26,089 bases of DNA from the NCBI GenBank assembly GCA_023450615.1, contig JAEXGT010000005.1:1-26089 (forward strand), read 5' to 3'. Both the position numbers and the translations under genes were made by a program. Of the stretch, positions 7,060 to 14,163 are shown in pieces; the stretch's first letter is position 1, and the number at the start of each line of letters is the position of its first letter. Source of the stretch: Pseudomonadota bacterium (GTDB taxonomy: Bacteria > Pseudomonadota > Alphaproteobacteria > Rhizobiales > Beijerinckiaceae). Below the pieces are notes generated by a model. The model searched no databases, was not told the origin of the DNA, and saw only the letters and a program-made list of their open reading frames with translations.

Positions 7060-7731
7060 ATGAGCACCGAATTGACTGTTCGTCGCATAGCTTGGCTCGC
7101 CTTCGTGACCAGTACTTGCTTTGCGGGCCTATCGATCCATCCGGTCGGCGCACAAAGCCTGAATCCCGAGCCCATGGGCATCGTGATCCCAATCCCGATT
7201 ACCAATACGAGCGCCACGCCCCCTATCGCCCCTCTGCCGAGAGCCCGCGCCAAAGCCAAGGCTCTTCCCAGAGCTCAATCGAAAGCTGTTCCCAAGATCG
7301 AGTATAGCAGCCTGCCCACGAACGACCGGGTCACCGACCCAGCCGCGACCGGAAGCCTGCCCGATGCCGGTACCCTCGGAACAAGAACCCTCTCGGGCTT
7401 TGCCTCCCTCGTTGCGAAAGGAGCCATCACGTTGCGCGCAAGCGCACCGACGAACTGCCTGCCGGGCGACCTGCGTGAAGTCGTCGCCGACGTCGCCAGC
7501 AAATTCGGCTCCGTCAGCGTCGAGTCCACGCACAGGAGCAAGAGCCGCAACTGGCGCGCGGGCGGCGCTCGCCATTCCCTGCACCTGTCCTGCCGCGCCA
7601 TCGATTTCAGAGTCAGAACCCGCGTCCGCGGCGTCATGGCTTATCTTCGGGGGCGTTCTGAAGTCGGTGGGCTCAAGATCTATCGAAACGGCATCATCCA
7701 TATCGATAACGGCCAACGCCGGTCCTGGTGA
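7060..7731 (+). CDS. Exported M15 (YcbK/DUF882-like) peptidase-domain protein
   Basis: A 223-residue protein from ATG 7060, chosen over GTG 7033 because GGGGAG lies just upstream. The N-terminus has a hydrophobic export segment (WLAFVTSTCFAGLSIHPVGA), likely cleaved after GAQ or left as an anchor. A long Pro/Ala/Lys-rich linker with low sequence complexity follows. The last 100 residues form a compact M15-type domain: LREVVADVASKFGSV, RHSLHLSCRAIDFRV with the S-x-H-x(5)-A-x-D zinc pattern, and HIDNGQRRSW with the final zinc His. These proteins are thought to act on peptidoglycan peptides or as murein-binding factors in the envelope. Activity is inferred from the three ligands only. Confidence 0.82.
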   Translation: MSTELTVRRIAWLAFVTSTCFAGLSIHPVGAQSLNPEPMGIVIPIPITNTSATPPIAPLPRARAKAKALPRAQSKAVPKIEYSSLPTNDRVTDPAATGSLPDAGTLGTRTLSGFASLVAKGAITLRASAPTNCLPGDLREVVADVASKFGSVSVESTHRSKSRNWRAGGARHSLHLSCRAIDFRVRTRVRGVMAYLRGRSEVGGLKIYRNGIIHIDNGQRRSW

Positions 7732-7842
7732 CCAATTCCTCAAGCAGGCGAGACGGTGCGTAATGCAACCATGCTTTACAGGCTGCTCTCGTCTGCTTTC
7801 GTAGGGCTGGAGACACTGGCCGAAGTATAAGACAATCGGCCC

Positions 7843-8718
7843 ATGTTCGAGCACTTCACACAACGACTTGTCGAAACCTCGGAGGCCAGCATCAACCTCC
7901 GTCACGGCGGCAGCGGCCCGCCCGTCCTGCTGCTGCACGGGCATCCGCAAACTCACGCCATGTGGCATCGCGTGGCTCCCCGTCTTGCGGAGAGCTATAC
8001 AATCGTGTGCGCCGACCTGCGCGGCTATGGCGACAGCTCCAAACCGCCGACGACTTCCGATCACGAGCCCTATTCGAAGCGCGCCATGGCGCGGGACATG
8101 ATCGAAGTTATGAAGGCTCTCGGCTTCGACCGCTTTGCCGTCGTGGGGCATGATCGCGGCGGGCGCTGCGCCTACCGCATGGCGCTCGATCATCCGGATC
8201 GCATCCTGGCGCTTTCCGTGCTCGACATCCTACCGACCTACGAGCATTTCGCCCGCACCGACATGGCTTTCGCCATGGGTTATTGGCACTGGTTCTTCCT
8301 TGCGCAGCCGCACCCCATACCGGAAACCCTGATTTCTTCCGATCCCGATACCTTCTATCTGCGGCGCGGGCGAACGATGTTCGATCCGCAGGCTTTGGCG
8401 GAGTATCGGCGGTGCTACACCGATCCCGCGACCATCGCCGCCATGTGCGAGGATTACCGGGCGGGCGCGACCATCGACATGCATCTGGATGAAGCCGACA
8501 AAAGGGCGGGACGCCGCATCGCGTGCCCGGTGCAGGCGCTTTGGGGTCTAAAGAACGGCCTGGAGCGCTGGTATGACGTTCTGGCGGTCTGGCGCGAGTG
8601 GGCGGATCACGTCGAAGGCCAGGGAATCGATTGCGGCCACTACCTTGCCGAGGAAGCGCCTGACGAGACGCTCGCCGCTCTCGAGCCGTTCCTCGCGAGA
8701 GCCTTCAAGGCTGTTTAA
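7843..8718 (+). CDS. Alpha/beta hydrolase, haloacetate (fluoroacetate) dehalogenase-like
   Basis: A 291-residue alpha/beta hydrolase. GPPVLLLHGHPQTHAMWH (about residues 25-42) gives the oxyanion HG motif. The nucleophile elbow is GHDRGG with Asp104, so the nucleophile is Asp, as in haloalkanoate dehalogenases, not the Ser of esterases. Arg105 and Arg108 (carboxylate binding), Asp128, His149-Trp150 (halide pocket) and the catalytic His266 in CGHYL all fall where characterised fluoroacetate dehalogenases have them. The third halide residue, a Tyr in those enzymes, I cannot place; the local sequence EDYRAGAT may carry Thr there. It would hydrolyse a 2-haloacetate to glycolate plus halide. It ends tail to tail with the next gene, overlapping by 4 bases. 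Confidence 0.9.
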   Translation: MFEHFTQRLVETSEASINLRHGGSGPPVLLLHGHPQTHAMWHRVAPRLAESYTIVCADLRGYGDSSKPPTTSDHEPYSKRAMARDMIEVMKALGFDRFAVVGHDRGGRCAYRMALDHPDRILALSVLDILPTYEHFARTDMAFAMGYWHWFFLAQPHPIPETLISSDPDTFYLRRGRTMFDPQALAEYRRCYTDPATIAAMCEDYRAGATIDMHLDEADKRAGRRIACPVQALWGLKNGLERWYDVLAVWREWADHVEGQGIDCGHYLAEEAPDETLAALEPFLARAFKAV

Positions 8719-9458
8719 AGCCGCCCAATCCGCAGCGACAACGGGAACCGAATGGCGCGCCGACGCTGCGGCTCGCCCCACAGGGGGAGCAAATCGCGCT
8801 GGAACTGCTCCAGGGGCTGGCGCCCTTCCGCTTTTTCGAGACCGCGCACGGCTGACCATGTATCGACATAGCCGATGAGATCGGATGCTTGCCATTGCAC
8901 TTCGATGGCGAGAGGCGGTGCCGCCCATTCCTCGAAAGGAAAGGCGAAGGAGCGATAGCCATCCTCCACATGGCGGCGCTCCGGCGGCCAGTAAGGCCTC
9001 ACCACATCCTTGTAGAAGCGTTGGATGAGCGGATGAATGTCGGAATCGGCCTCGATGACGCCATAGGTAATAAGCGCCAGAACTGCATTCGGTTTTCCTA
9101 TACGGCGCACCTCCGCGTAGAACGCATCGAGATTGAACCAGTGTGCGGCCTGGGCTGCCGTGATCAGATCGACGGAAGCATCGGCAAGTCCGCTCTTCTC
9201 CGCAGGCGCGACGCGGTATTCCACTCGCTCATGAGCCTGCGCTTTTTCGATCTGCTGCGCACTTGCATCGACGGCAATCACACGACTGAAGCGTTCAGCC
9301 AAAAGTACCGAGAGTTGCCCCGTGCCGCAGCCTGCATCGAGGGCCAGTTCCGCCTGACCGCAGACACTGGCGAGATAATCGATGAGTGCGCGCGGATAAG
9401 TCGGGCGATAAGAGGCGTAATCGCCCGACTTTGCTGAGAAATGATCCTTGAAGGACAC
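8715..9458 (-). CDS. Class I SAM-dependent methyltransferase
   Basis: A 247-residue Rossmann-fold methyltransferase starting at GTG 9458. Motif I is LALDAGCGTGQLS (about residues 38-50), which binds SAM. VIAVDAS (about 59-65) provides the acidic residue for the ribose. DLITAAQAAHWFNL (about 98-111) is motif IV/post-IV of the Methyltransf_11 family, with the AHWF signature common in trans-aconitate-like and ubiquinone-like methyltransferases. The N-terminus (FSAKSGDYASYRPTYP) is the usual opening of this subgroup. The acceptor substrate is unknown. It starts 2 bases after the stop of pxpA and is the last gene of the pncB-pxpA unit. Confidence 0.9.
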   Translation of the reverse strand: MSFKDHFSAKSGDYASYRPTYPRALIDYLASVCGQAELALDAGCGTGQLSVLLAERFSRVIAVDASAQQIEKAQAHERVEYRVAPAEKSGLADASVDLITAAQAAHWFNLDAFYAEVRRIGKPNAVLALITYGVIEADSDIHPLIQRFYKDVVRPYWPPERRHVEDGYRSFAFPFEEWAAPPLAIEVQWQASDLIGYVDTWSAVRGLEKAEGRQPLEQFQRDLLPLWGEPQRRRAIRFPLSLRIGRL

Positions 9459-9460
9459 CT

Positions 9461-10225
9461 TTACGCCCCAGAGAACGGAGCAATCGCAATGCCGTTCTCT
9501 TCGAGCTTCGCCCGGATCGTTCGCGCCATGACGACGGCGCTCGGCTCATCACCGTGCACACAGATCGTGTCGATCTCGACGGGAATGCGCTTTCCGGATG
9601 TGGTGATGACGGATTTATCCTGCAGGGTGCGCAGGACACGCTCGGCAGCAGCATCCGCGTCATGCAGGACGGAACCCGGCTTCTTGCGCGACGTGAGCGT
9701 TCCGTCATCATCATAAGTGCGGTCGGCAAAGAACTCGCGCGCCACCCGAAGCCCGATCTTCTCGGATGCCTTTTCCATCTGAAGCCCAGGCATGCATACA
9801 TTGACGAGGCTTGGATCAACACCCTTGACGGCGCGGGCAATGGCAAGCGCGAGGCTTTCATCCTCGTTCGCCATGTTGTTGAGCGCCCCATGCGCCTTCA
9901 CATACGTGACCTTGTGACCAGCGAGCGCCGCGACCGCCTGCATGGCGCCGATCTGGTAGGCCACCATGCGCTCGATCTCGGCCGGGGAGTCACCATGGAT
10001 CATGCGTCGCCCGAAACCGTGCAGGTCGTTGAAGCCGGGATGCGCGCCAACGGCTACGCCCTTGCGCTTGGCGATCTCCGCCGTCCTGAACATGATCGAC
10101 GGATCGCCCGCATGGAAGCCGCAAGCCACATTGGCTGAAGAGACGATGTCGAGCATCGCCTCGTCATCGCCCATGCGCCACGGGCCGTAGCCCTCGCCCA
10201 TATCGCAGTTGAGATCGACTTTCAT
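9461..10225 (-). CDS. pxpA: LamB/YcsF family, 5-oxoprolinase subunit A
   Basis: A 254-residue protein of the LamB/YcsF family, which as PxpA works with PxpB and PxpC to hydrolyse 5-oxoproline (pyroglutamate) to glutamate with ATP. Diagnostic stretches are MKVDLNCDMGEGYG (residues 1-14), SSANVACGFHAGDP (about 29-42), VGAHPGFNDLHGFGRR (about 59-74) and YVKAHGALNN (about 107-116). I chose ATG 10225, which has a GAGG ribosome site on the minus strand, instead of GTG 10234, which overlaps the pncB stop. No pxpB or pxpC gene is in the window, which is unusual because the three are normally adjacent. Confidence 0.93.
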   Translation of the reverse strand: MKVDLNCDMGEGYGPWRMGDDEAMLDIVSSANVACGFHAGDPSIMFRTAEIAKRKGVAVGAHPGFNDLHGFGRRMIHGDSPAEIERMVAYQIGAMQAVAALAGHKVTYVKAHGALNNMANEDESLALAIARAVKGVDPSLVNVCMPGLQMEKASEKIGLRVAREFFADRTYDDDGTLTSRKKPGSVLHDADAAAERVLRTLQDKSVITTSGKRIPVEIDTICVHGDEPSAVVMARTIRAKLEENGIAIAPFSGA

Positions 10226-10230
10226 GATCC

Positions 10231-11523
10231 TCACACCAGAACCGGTTGCGCTGTCTGCGTGCCCACATGAAACACGCGCTTGTAACGTTCAATCTGATCG
10301 TCCGGCCCCAGTGCCTTCGTCGGATTGTCGGAGAGCTTCACAGTCGGATGCCCGTCGGCCGAGATCACCTTGCAGACGATGGAGATGGGATCGAGCCCGC
10401 CATCGGCGACAAGCCCTCGAAAATCGTTCGTCAGCAACGTGCCCCAACCGTAACCGATGCGCATGCGCCCTCGGAAATGATTGTGAATGCGCTCGATCAC
10501 ATCGACATCGAGGCCATCGGAGAAGATCGCAAGTTTCTCGCTCGGGTTTTGTCCCCGCTGCCGCCACCACGCAATCGCCTCCTCGCCCCCTTCGATGGGG
10601 TCCTTGGAGTCGATGCGGATGCCCGTCCAGGATGCAACCCAATCGGGAGCATTCTGCAGGAAATTCGTCGTTCCGTAGGTATCGGGCAGGATGATGCGCA
10701 GATTGCCTTCGTAATCCTCCTGCCAATCGGCCAGCACGCGATAGGGAGATTTCGCAAGCTCCTCATCGCTCTCGGTCAGTGCGGCATAGACCATGGGAAG
10801 CTCATGGGCATTGGTGCCGACAGCCTCCACCTCGCGCCGCATGGCGATGAGACAGTTGGACGTGCCGAGGAAAGACGGGCCAAGCCCTTCGATCATCGCC
10901 TGCACGCACCAATCCTGCCACAGGAAGCCGTGGCGGCGGCGCGTGCCGAAATCCGAAATGGAGAGATCCGGCATCGTCTTCAGACGCGCAATCTTTTCCC
11001 AAACCCGCGTCATGGCGCGGGCATAGAGCACCTGCAGCTCGAACTTGCCCATGCCCCTCAGAACACCGCGCGAGCGCAGCTCGTTGAGGATCGCGAGCGC
11101 CGGGATCTCCCACATGGTGGTCTCGATCCAGGGGCCGTGGAAGGTCAACATGTACTGACCGTCCTCCTTCTCAAGAAGGTATTCCGGAAAACGGAAAGTT
11201 TCGAGCCAGTCCATGAATTCCGGCGAGAACATCTGCCGCTTGCCGTAGAACGTGTTGCCGCGAAGCCATGTGGATTCGCCGCGCGTCAAGGACAGGCTGC
11301 GCACATGGTCGAGCTGTTCGCGCAATTCGCCCGCATCGATGATGTCGGCCAAGCGAATCCGCGTGGTGCGGTTATGAATACCGAAGGTAACCTGGACGTC
11401 CCGGTGGCGACGAAAGATCGTTTGCGCCATCAGGAGCTTGTAAAAGTCCGTGTCCAGGACCGACCGCACGATCGGATCGATTTTCCAGGTGTGGTTGTAG
11501 ACCCTGGTCGCGATGTCCACCAT
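10231..11523 (-). CDS. pncB: Nicotinate phosphoribosyltransferase
   Basis: A 430-residue enzyme of NAD salvage that joins nicotinate to PRPP, with ATP, to give nicotinate mononucleotide. The N-terminal region SVLDTDFYKLLMAQTIF (about residues 21-37) is the family opening. ISDFGTRRRHGFLWQDWC (about 180-197) is the phosphoribosyl-binding segment. GTNAHELPMVYAA (about 236-248) includes the His that is phosphorylated in the E. coli enzyme. Length agrees with the family. It is the first gene of a leftward unit with pxpA and a methyltransferase. GGAG lies upstream of the ATG on the minus strand. Confidence 0.96.
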   Translation of the reverse strand: MVDIATRVYNHTWKIDPIVRSVLDTDFYKLLMAQTIFRRHRDVQVTFGIHNRTTRIRLADIIDAGELREQLDHVRSLSLTRGESTWLRGNTFYGKRQMFSPEFMDWLETFRFPEYLLEKEDGQYMLTFHGPWIETTMWEIPALAILNELRSRGVLRGMGKFELQVLYARAMTRVWEKIARLKTMPDLSISDFGTRRRHGFLWQDWCVQAMIEGLGPSFLGTSNCLIAMRREVEAVGTNAHELPMVYAALTESDEELAKSPYRVLADWQEDYEGNLRIILPDTYGTTNFLQNAPDWVASWTGIRIDSKDPIEGGEEAIAWWRQRGQNPSEKLAIFSDGLDVDVIERIHNHFRGRMRIGYGWGTLLTNDFRGLVADGGLDPISIVCKVISADGHPTVKLSDNPTKALGPDDQIERYKRVFHVGTQTAQPVLV

Positions 11524-11614
11524 CGCCTGCTCCTAGCCGTTTAAGGAGGCAGGACAATAGCGAAGGCCGCAAGCCGGCGAAAGAGCCGATGGCTCATACC
11601 TCCCTTTCCAGCCC

Positions 11615-11944
11615 TCAAGGGGGCAGCACATCGACCTCGATGGAGGAATAATAGGCCGCGATGTCGGCCATATCCTGCTCCGAGAGCTCTTTTGCGACAA
11701 TGTTCATGCTCTCGTTCTGGCGGGCACCCGATTTGTAATCAGCCAAGGCCTTGACGAGGTAGCCTTCGACCTGACCGGCAAGATTCGGGGCTTCCGGGTT
11801 CTTCGAGAGGCCATCCAGCCCATGGCAGGCCTGACAGGTCGTGATCTTCTGACGCCCTGCCCTGGCATCGGCTGCATGGGCGGAGACGGACACCAGAAAG
11901 CTCAGAAAAGCCCCCAGCAACACCAGGGCATCAAACTTCTTCAT
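11615..11944 (-). CDS. Small periplasmic c-type cytochrome
   Basis: A 109-residue protein from ATG 11944. A Sec signal peptide (KKFDALVLLGAFLSFLVSVSAHA) ends at about residue 25. The mature part has one haem site, CQACH at about residues 37-41, with the GLDGLSKNPEAPNLAGQ loop typical of class I cytochromes c553/c4-like. Met in QNESMNIVAKEL is the likely distal ligand. YLVKALADYKSG is the conserved helix. It starts 62 bases after the stop of the sugar dehydrogenase gene on the same strand and is the natural electron acceptor candidate for that enzyme. A longer in-frame extension upstream overlaps the dehydrogenase and has no signal peptide, so I rejected it. Confidence 0.92.
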   Translation of the reverse strand: MKKFDALVLLGAFLSFLVSVSAHAADARAGRQKITTCQACHGLDGLSKNPEAPNLAGQVEGYLVKALADYKSGARQNESMNIVAKELSEQDMADIAAYYSSIEVDVLPP

Positions 11945-12005
11945 GGCTTCGCCTTTTTTCGGGAGAACAGGCACGCCGCTGACGGGCGCGCCTGTCAGAG
12001 CGGGC

Positions 12006-13268
12006 TTATTGATCTTCGTAGGAGATGCGGTAGATCGCCCCCGCCGTATCGTCCGAAACAAGGAGCGACCCGTCGAGCAGCACGGCCACATCCACCGGGC
12101 GACCCAGATACTCGCCATTCTCGTTGAGCCAGCCTTCGGCGAAGACCTGCGGCTTATCCGCCGTTCCATCGGGCTTGAGCGGCGTGAACATCACCCGTGC
12201 GCCTACGGGCGTGGTGCGGTTCCAGGAGCCATGCTGCGCCGAGAAGATGCCGCCCTGATAGGCCGATGGGAACATCTTGCCCATGTAAAACGTAAGCCCG
12301 AGATCCGCGGCATGAGGCGCCATCTCGGATTGAGGCTCAACCGTTCCTGCTGGAACCTGATCGTCCTTGTATTCAACAGTGCGGACCGTGCCGCCGCCGT
12401 AATAAGGGAAGCCGAAGTTCTGGCCCATCTGAGCGGCGCGGTTGAGTTCGCCCGGAGGCTGATCGTCGCCCATGCCGTCCACCTGATTGTCCGTGAACCA
12501 CAGGGTTTTATCGGCCGGGTTGAAGTCGATGCCCACTGAGTTACGGATTCCGGTCGCATAAACCTCTCGGTTCTTGCCGTCCTGGTCCATGCGGATGATG
12601 CCGCCGATGCCGGTCTTTCGGTAAAGCTCCATCTTGTCCTTCGGCGGCACGTTGAACGGCTGCCCCAAGGCAATATAGAGCTTGTTGTCAGGCCCGACTC
12701 GGCAAACGCGCGCAGTGTGATTGAAGCTCTCCTCCGTTGGCGGAATCAGATCACCCTGTTTCACGACAACGCCGGCCGCCACATCGGGGCCTTCATAGAA
12801 GAACTCCGCCGCCGGAAATTGCAGCACCCGGTTCTGCTCCGCGACATAAAGCATGCCGTCCCGGGAGAAGCAGACCCCGTTGGGAATCTTGAACTCGACG
12901 GATGGCGCAAACTGCTTCACCTCGTCCGCCACGCGATCCTTGTCGCGGTCCGTGATCACGTAAACATTGTTCTTGCGCGTTCCGACGAAAACGACACCGG
13001 CATTGGGCCCCACCGCCATATGGCGTGCGTCGGGAACGATGGCATAGAGATCGATCTTGAATCCGGCAGGCAGCTTGATCTTTTCAAGATTTCTGCGAAT
13101 GGCGTCGGCGCGGCGGCCCTCCTGCGAAATCTGCTTGGGCTCGACGGTGCCCGTATTCTGAAATGTTTGGAGCTTCTCGAGATTGCTGCTCGGCTGATTG
13201 CTGGGCTGAGCAAGAGCGGAAGACGCGAACGCTACAGTGGAGACGGCGGCAAGCCAGATGAACTTCAT
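12006..13268 (-). CDS. Periplasmic PQQ-type sugar (sorbosone) dehydrogenase
   Basis: A 420-residue secreted protein with a signal peptide (KFIWLAAVSTVAFASSALA, cleaved at about residue 21). The rest is a six-bladed beta-propeller of the glucose/sorbosone dehydrogenase type. Visible signatures are LPAGFKIDLYA (about 66-76), IPNGVCFSRDGMLYVAEQNRV (about 127-147), YATGIRNSVGIDFNPADKTLWFTDN, then FMGKMFP/SAQHGSWNRTTP and GRPVDVAVLLDGSLLVSDD. These match membrane-bound or soluble L-sorbosone dehydrogenase family proteins that use PQQ to oxidise aldoses. PQQ synthesis genes are not in the window. The cytochrome c downstream suggests electron delivery to the respiratory chain. The real substrate is unknown. 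Confidence 0.92.
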   Translation of the reverse strand: MKFIWLAAVSTVAFASSALAQPSNQPSSNLEKLQTFQNTGTVEPKQISQEGRRADAIRRNLEKIKLPAGFKIDLYAIVPDARHMAVGPNAGVVFVGTRKNNVYVITDRDKDRVADEVKQFAPSVEFKIPNGVCFSRDGMLYVAEQNRVLQFPAAEFFYEGPDVAAGVVVKQGDLIPPTEESFNHTARVCRVGPDNKLYIALGQPFNVPPKDKMELYRKTGIGGIIRMDQDGKNREVYATGIRNSVGIDFNPADKTLWFTDNQVDGMGDDQPPGELNRAAQMGQNFGFPYYGGGTVRTVEYKDDQVPAGTVEPQSEMAPHAADLGLTFYMGKMFPSAYQGGIFSAQHGSWNRTTPVGARVMFTPLKPDGTADKPQVFAEGWLNENGEYLGRPVDVAVLLDGSLLVSDDTAGAIYRISYEDQ

Positions 13269-13343
13269 CCTTCCCTCCCTGGGAATGCCCCCTGTTTTGT
13301 TGCTCTGCGAACGAGCGCAGGTTACTTTGTTTTATTGTCCGCG

Positions 13344-13363
13344 ATTATACTCAAGCTACTTGA
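13344..13363 (-). promoter_or_regulatory. Promoter with operator-like palindrome upstream of sugar dehydrogenase
   Basis: Read on the minus strand, a perfect TATAAT lies at 13349-13344, about 75 bases before the ATG at 13268. Immediately upstream of it, where the spacer of a sigma-70 promoter would be, is the palindrome TCAAG-nnn-CTTGA (13351-13363). A repressor bound there would block RNA polymerase. The -35 region is a poor match. Confidence 0.45.
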
Positions 13364-13391
13364 AGAGCGAAAGAAACAAATAGGTATCATG

Positions 13392-13414
13392 AAAAAGGGC
13401 CGCAGAGCGGCCCT
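13392..13414 (-). terminator. Rho-independent terminator of the stress-protein gene
   Basis: On the minus strand AGGGCCGC and GCGGCCCT form an 8-bp stem around a 3-base loop (13396-13414), followed by a run of five T. It lies 28 bases beyond the stop of the flavin-binding stress gene and isolates it from the sugar dehydrogenase. Confidence 0.88.
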
Positions 13415-13441
13415 GATTTGCTTGTCTGTTTCTGAAAAGTG

Positions 13442-13948
13442 TCAGGTCAGATTGACCTTTGCCTGATCGCCCGCATCGGGCTGCTGGCCGGTCAGGACAG
13501 CCTTCGCATATCCATAGAGATGCACAACGGTCGAGGACGGGCTATCCCAATACTCGCCTTTGGAGGGATGAACGCGGATCAATGCGATCTGAGGATCGTC
13601 CATGCCTTTCGGGAACCAGGCCAGCAAAGGTTCCGACCACTTTTCCTCAATCGTGGCCTTGTCCCGCACGATCTCGGCCTTGCCGGCGACAGACACATAG
13701 GTCTGGCTGCCGGGATCGCTGAAGGCAAGGTTCACTTCATTATCGCGGGAGACTTCGGTTACCTTCGGCGATTGAACCTGCGTGAAGAACCAGAGATCGC
13801 CATGCTCGTCAGTGTCCTGGCTATACATGGGGCGGCTGTGCAGCGTGCCATCCGTATCGACAGTCGTCATCATGGCGATCTTCACATCCTTGATCAGCTC
13901 ATAGAGCTTCTTGGCATTCGGATCGTTATGGCCGTGCTGGTGCATCAT
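13442..13948 (-). CDS. Pyridoxamine 5'-phosphate oxidase-like general stress protein (GS26 type)
   Basis: A 168-residue cytoplasmic split-barrel flavin-binding protein. The pattern KLYELIKDVKIAMMTTVD (about residues 15-32), LHSRPMYSQDTDEHGDLWFFTQ (about 36-57), and NEVNLAFSDPGSQTYVSVAGKAEIVRD (about 71-97) is that of the general stress protein 26 subgroup, which binds FMN or FAD. The C-terminal PKGMDDPQIALIRVHPSKGEYWDS is also typical. The catalytic role is unsettled in the family. Two start codons (ATGATG) follow an AGGAG site; I used the first. An EcfG-like promoter motif lies about 90 bases upstream. Confidence 0.92.
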   Translation of the reverse strand: MMHQHGHNDPNAKKLYELIKDVKIAMMTTVDTDGTLHSRPMYSQDTDEHGDLWFFTQVQSPKVTEVSRDNEVNLAFSDPGSQTYVSVAGKAEIVRDKATIEEKWSEPLLAWFPKGMDDPQIALIRVHPSKGEYWDSPSSTVVHLYGYAKAVLTGQQPDAGDQAKVNLT

Positions 13949-14038
13949 CCTCTCCTGGCTTCATCACGTTTCTCGGGGCGGCGACGCGCAAGCGCGGTGC
14001 TCCGGTTGACCGGACGCCCCCCGAGGGATCGGTTGAAC

Positions 14039-14063
14039 AACGGACAAGGTGGGTTTTGGTTCG
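14039..14063 (-). promoter_or_regulatory. EcfG-like general stress promoter upstream of GS26-type gene
   Basis: On the minus strand CGAAC (14063-14059), a 16-base spacer and CGTT (14042-14039) match the alphaproteobacterial EcfG consensus GGAAC-N16/17-CGTT with one mismatch. The start codon at 13948 is about 90 bases downstream. The motif is short, so chance matches are expected elsewhere in the window. Confidence 0.4.
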
Positions 14064-14163
14064 GATATCGCCTATGACACCCAGACAACGCCTTAACGGA
14101 TGGACGCATAGCCTATACATGAGGGTCTAGCGATCATTCGACAGAAGCTCAGGAGCCTCCATC

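Noticed and set aside
8715..8718. Convergent stop codons sharing bases (also at 17515-17518) as a possible designed overlap
   Set aside because: TTTAAA and CTAG are self-complementary stop contexts, so such 4-base tail overlaps are common in compact genomes and need no special function.
10246..11544. 432-residue open frame opposite pncB
   Set aside because: An antisense shadow caused by high GC; pncB on the other strand has complete family motifs.
11945..12169. Longer open frame (184 residues) extending the cytochrome c gene upstream
   Set aside because: The added part overlaps the sugar dehydrogenase and has no signal peptide at its N-terminus; the internal ATG 11944 begins a clear export signal.
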